Positions 5,421-8,046 of a stretch of 8,046 bases of DNA are shown here, in pieces. Where the stretch lies: NCBI GenBank assembly GCA_014729595.1, contig WJJU01000840.1:1-8046 (forward strand), written 5' to 3'. The notes under the pieces were generated by a model. It saw only the letters and a program-made list of their open reading frames with translations, was not told where the DNA came from and did no database searches. The position numbers and the translations under genes are program-made. This stretch comes from Chitinivibrionales bacterium. GTDB lineage: Bacteria; Fibrobacterota; Chitinivibrionia; Chitinivibrionales; WJMI01. Position 1 is the first letter of the stretch, and every line of letters starts with the position of its first letter.

Positions 5421-6460
5421 TTTGTCCGTATCCACTGGTACTCGGCGGTGAATGCCAAGTATTTACCGATTGGGAAGATCAAATCGCCGTAGAGGGTAAG
5501 ATTGGTATCGCCTTTGCCCGGCTGCAATCCCTCTGTAGTTCGTTCCTGACCGCCCCCGACGACCACATGCAGATGCTTCAGCGGTTTTGAGATGATATTT
5601 GCCCAGTAACCTATGGTGACAACTTCGTTGTCGGCGTTCCCTGACCCACCGATTGTGAAGATGTCGGCATTGTTGAGATTCTTTCCCCGGGCGAATTCTC
5701 CTTTGAGGGCAAAAAGCTCATGGAGGGGGAATGCCGCATCGGCGGCAATGCCGGTGCTTGTTACATCGTGGTCCTCGCCATGCGCGGCGTAGAAACCGCT
5801 CAATCCCACGACCGCGTCGCAGGGAAGGCCCACGGCAAGACGACCTTGAATCATGGGCATCGCCGCCCGGTTGTCGGCTCCGAGCCATATACCTTTTCCT
5901 TCATTCTCTTTGGCCGTTTCACCAACGCTTACCTGCAGTTCAGGCAAAAGGCGCCCGAAATTACGGCCGTAACGTACCTGAAACTGGGGGCGCCGAAATC
6001 CGAAATTCCCATGGTACCACAGAGCGGTGCCGGTGTTGTTCATGGTTGGATTCAACGGTGAGAAGAGATCCCATTGTTGCCCTATGCGAATATCCAGACC
6101 CTCCGTCGGCTTGAGCCAGGCATACGCAAGCCTCATGCGTGGCTTCGCGTTTGCATTTGCGGCGATTACGAAAAAATCCAATTCGATCACCCCACCAACC
6201 GCTACACCACCGCTTTCGCCACTTCCTTTAAGGCCGAAGCGGCTGTGCTGAGCGGTAAAGGCCAGTCCTTCTCCTCCCACGGTATCGTGAACGGCTCGGG
6301 ATATGCAGGTGAGCGAAGGAAAACCATACGAAGTCACCGGATCGGTGGCGTAGTACATGTCGCCTTTAATGAAGCCATAGGGAACGAATGTGGGCCTGCC
6401 GGCAAATACTATACTGGTAAATAGCAGAGATACGGCCAAGCACGGAAACACCTGTTTCAT
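5354..6460 (-). CDS. DcaP-like outer-membrane porin
   Basis: The product has 368 residues and would form a beta-barrel channel for small solutes in the outer membrane. The ATG at 6460-6458 was chosen because GGAGGG lies five bases upstream and a typical signal peptide follows: 'MKQVFPCLAVSLL', then 'VFAG' with likely cleavage after Ala20. The frame extends 15 codons further without a better start. The mature protein begins with 'YGFIKGDMYY' (28-37). It contains 'FTAQHSRFGLKG' (68-79), 'GVIELDFF' (90-97), 'RMRLAYAWL' (108-116) and 'RIGQQWDLFSP' (125-135). This order of motifs is typical of DcaP-like trimeric porins and related OmpC-like barrels. The C-terminus ends in Phe ('GKLAF'), as expected for BamA-dependent insertion. 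A second copy of its last 21 residues lies as a relic at 842-907. Its own promoter is likely (6531-6560). The substrate cannot be read from sequence; DcaP relatives include channels for small anionic compounds. Confidence 0.8.
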   Translation of the reverse strand: MKQVFPCLAVSLLFTSIVFAGRPTFVPYGFIKGDMYYATDPVTSYGFPSLTCISRAVHDTVGGEGLAFTAQHSRFGLKGSGESGGVAVGGVIELDFFVIAANANAKPRMRLAYAWLKPTEGLDIRIGQQWDLFSPLNPTMNNTGTALWYHGNFGFRRPQFQVRYGRNFGRLLPELQVSVGETAKENEGKGIWLGADNRAAMPMIQGRLAVGLPCDAVVGLSGFYAAHGEDHDVTSTGIAADAAFPLHELFALKGEFARGKNLNNADIFTIGGSGNADNEVVTIGYWANIISKPLKHLHVVVGGGQERTTEGLQPGKGDTNLTLYGDLIFPIGKYLAFTAEYQWIRTKWAGQDDPYTAGVVNISGKLAF

Positions 6461-6530
6461 TGAAGCCCTCCGGAGATTTTGGTGAACGATTAGAGAGAGT
6501 GGCACACGGTTGCTTAGAATTGTGTGTCAT

Positions 6531-6560
6531 ATAATAAAATATAGATGAAGCAAGGTGCAA
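6531..6560 (-). promoter_or_regulatory. Candidate promoter of the porin gene
   Basis: On the minus strand TTGCAC (6560-6555) is followed after 18 bases by TATTAT (6536-6531), a five-of-six -10 match within a very AT-rich tract (6530-6545). It lies about 70 bases before the porin ATG, in the 192-base gap after the thioredoxin-CcdA gene, suggesting independent expression of the porin. Confidence 0.5.
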
Positions 6561-6652
6561 GGCGCTAAAAGAGAGTATGTAGGGTGAATGGGTGATGTGG
6601 GATCATTTTCGGGACAAGGTGACCCGCCGCGAGGACGCTTCCATTGTTCGGA

Positions 6653-7804
6653 TTAACCGGCAAGCCCCAGGTAGGCCGCAAGGCCGGTCATGACGGTTCC
6701 CAGCAGAACTTTCAGCAGGACCATGTTTTTTTGGGTTTTTTGGGCGAGTTCGTTCCATTTCATGCCGTAGTAGGCCAAGCACATAACCACGATAAGGGGA
6801 AGGACAAACAACAGATTATAGAATGCCAAATAAGCGAGTCCGGCAATGCGAAGCTCACTGTGGCGCGTCATCGCCACGATGTAGGGGATGTACATCTGGC
6901 CGGTGCAGACCGCTTCGAGCAAGGTTACCAGAAAGCCGGTGACTATCGCGCCGACGAGGAGGCCGGTGCCACCCAGATTACCCGAAATAACCTTGTGAAT
7001 ACGTAGTTTTACCGCTTTGGGCAACTGGAGTTTGATATCCTGTGTTTTCTTGGTCCGGGCGTAGACGAATGCATCGCGGAAGCTGAAGAAGGCGACCAGG
7101 GCCGCGACGGAAAATGCCCCCCATCGAATCGCCTGGGAGACCACATAGTAACCCTCAAGACGGTCCAGAAATTCTTTCAGGCCAATGCCCATCGCAAAAT
7201 AGGTAACATAAACGGCGCCGGTGTAGGCCACACCGATGATGAGCACGTCCGATTTATTTCGTTTACGGGTGGCCAGAAACGAAATCAGGAATATCATTGT
7301 GGCGATCGCACATGGATTCACGCCGTCAGCAAGTCCCGCGGCAATGGTCCCCGCCAAGAACGCCCAACCCCGGGATTTTTCTTTAAGATAACCGACAACG
7401 TCGACGCTGTCCGCGGTAGCACTCTCTTTGGATTCGCCCATCCCCCGTTCCAGTCTTTCGCGGATCATCGGGTCGGCCCGCTCCATAATGGCCTCGTACC
7501 CGGTCAGGAACGTGTCGGGAAGGAACAGTTCCTGGGGAGAGCTTTCCGGTACGCCGTATTTTTGCTCCATTTTGATCAAAAGCCGAAATCCGGCGTCGGT
7601 GTCGATATCGTGGGTTCGGATATGGAGTCTGGATGGGTATTCTTCCGCAAGGGGCTTGAGCAGCCCCTCTTTAATTTCAAGGCACTCGCCGCAGGTCGAA
7701 GAGCCGAAAAAGTGAACGACAAGCTTATGGGTGGTATCGGTTGCACTCCATGATGTAAGCGTGAATAAAAACACCATCATCCACGTGCCGACATTACGAG
7801 TCAT
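6653..7804 (-). CDS. Thioredoxin-domain/CcdA-like membrane thiol-disulfide transporter fusion
   Basis: CcdA/DsbD-type proteins pass electrons from cytoplasmic thioredoxin through two membrane cysteines to thiol proteins outside the inner membrane. The product has 383 residues. The ATG at 7804-7802 was chosen because AAAGG lies seven bases upstream and a signal or anchor segment follows ('WMMVFLFTLTSWSA', 8-21). The upstream TTG at 7849 would place 15 polar residues before it. Residues 27-140 resemble a thioredoxin/glutaredoxin fold with the redox pair Cys38-Gly-Glu-Cys41 in 'HFFGSSTCGECLEIK'. Residues 147-382 hold about six membrane segments with the two CcdA-type cysteines: Cys165 in 'DGVNPCAIATMIFL' and Cys300 in 'LLEAVCTGQMYIP'. 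The likely route is cytoplasmic thioredoxin, then Cys165/Cys300, then Cys38/Cys41, then a periplasmic target. The final target (cytochrome c maturation, disulfide repair or other) is unknown, and no cytochrome assembly gene is nearby. Confidence 0.85.
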   Translation of the reverse strand: MTRNVGTWMMVFLFTLTSWSATDTTHKLVVHFFGSSTCGECLEIKEGLLKPLAEEYPSRLHIRTHDIDTDAGFRLLIKMEQKYGVPESSPQELFLPDTFLTGYEAIMERADPMIRERLERGMGESKESATADSVDVVGYLKEKSRGWAFLAGTIAAGLADGVNPCAIATMIFLISFLATRKRNKSDVLIIGVAYTGAVYVTYFAMGIGLKEFLDRLEGYYVVSQAIRWGAFSVAALVAFFSFRDAFVYARTKKTQDIKLQLPKAVKLRIHKVISGNLGGTGLLVGAIVTGFLVTLLEAVCTGQMYIPYIVAMTRHSELRIAGLAYLAFYNLLFVLPLIVVMCLAYYGMKWNELAQKTQKNMVLLKVLLGTVMTGLAAYLGLAG

Positions 7805-8046
7805 CCAACAGCCTTTCGGTTGAGTTGAGCGTCTCTCGGTGGTCGCCAATTACGGAACAATTCTATTCTCCGCGAGACGGGAAATACTTAAAATACGTAA
7901 CGACCATCCGGCATATTCGCGGGCGCAGAATATTACACCAAATCACCGCGGACAGACGGGCCTGAGCACGAGGAGGTCGATTTCGGAATAGATTTGCCTT
8001 GTTTTGAGGTGGTGCCAAAGGCATTTTGGCGGCAATGTTATTGAAA
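7805..8046. other. Upstream region of the thioredoxin-CcdA gene
   Basis: I found no coding region here and no strong promoter. The minus strand contains AT-rich stretches (around 7886-7898 and 7860-7868, the latter including TAGAAT), but no well-spaced -35 box. A small inverted repeat GCCAAA/TTTGGC (8014-8019 with 8025-8030) lies near the window edge and has no evident role. Confidence 0.4.

Noticed and set aside
1..8046. CRISPR array, transposase or insertion sequence
   Set aside because: No regularly spaced repeats, transposase-like protein or terminal inverted repeats were seen.

Overview
The window reads as a chromosomal segment of a Gram-negative, didermic bacterium. It carries a TonB-dependent outer-membrane receptor, a porin-like beta-barrel protein and a periplasmic thiol-redox membrane protein. 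The first gene is the tail of a secreted protein that ends in an Ig-like domain and a C-terminal domain resembling type IX secretion sorting signals. That points to the FCB assemblage, for example Fibrobacterota/Chitinivibrionia-like lineages. The assignment is inferred from protein style only, and no marker gene is present.

Layout: 1-638 (+) is the 3' end of the secreted protein. Positions 639-1705 form a gene-poor stretch. It holds a short relic of a porin 3' end on the minus strand (near-duplicate of the end of the intact porin at 5354), a tandem heptamer repeat, two or three candidate sigma70-type promoters, small hairpins and a run of eight C. Positions 1706-4375 (+) encode a TonB-dependent receptor of 890 codons. 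Its frame is continuous from an ATG with a good ribosome binding site to the final TAG, but it is broken by two in-frame stops (TGA at codon 15, TAG at codon 516). A strong hairpin at 4436-4477 separates it from three genes on the minus strand: an OsmC-family protein (4499-5086), a DcaP-like porin (5354-6460) and a thioredoxin-CcdA fusion protein (6653-7804). The final 242 bases are the unassigned upstream region of that last gene.

Together the genes concern the cell envelope. The receptor and porin move solutes across the outer membrane. The thioredoxin-CcdA fusion would carry reducing equivalents across the inner membrane. The OsmC protein belongs to a family handling hydroperoxides or related thiol chemistry. 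The sequence does not show that they form one pathway: the minus-strand genes are 192-267 bases apart, and the porin has its own promoter-like sequence.

The most unusual points are the doubly interrupted but otherwise intact receptor gene, the duplicated porin 3' end with a structure at the stop codon that shows one compensatory base pair between copies, and the C tract in front of the receptor. I see no convincing novel defence or mobile system.
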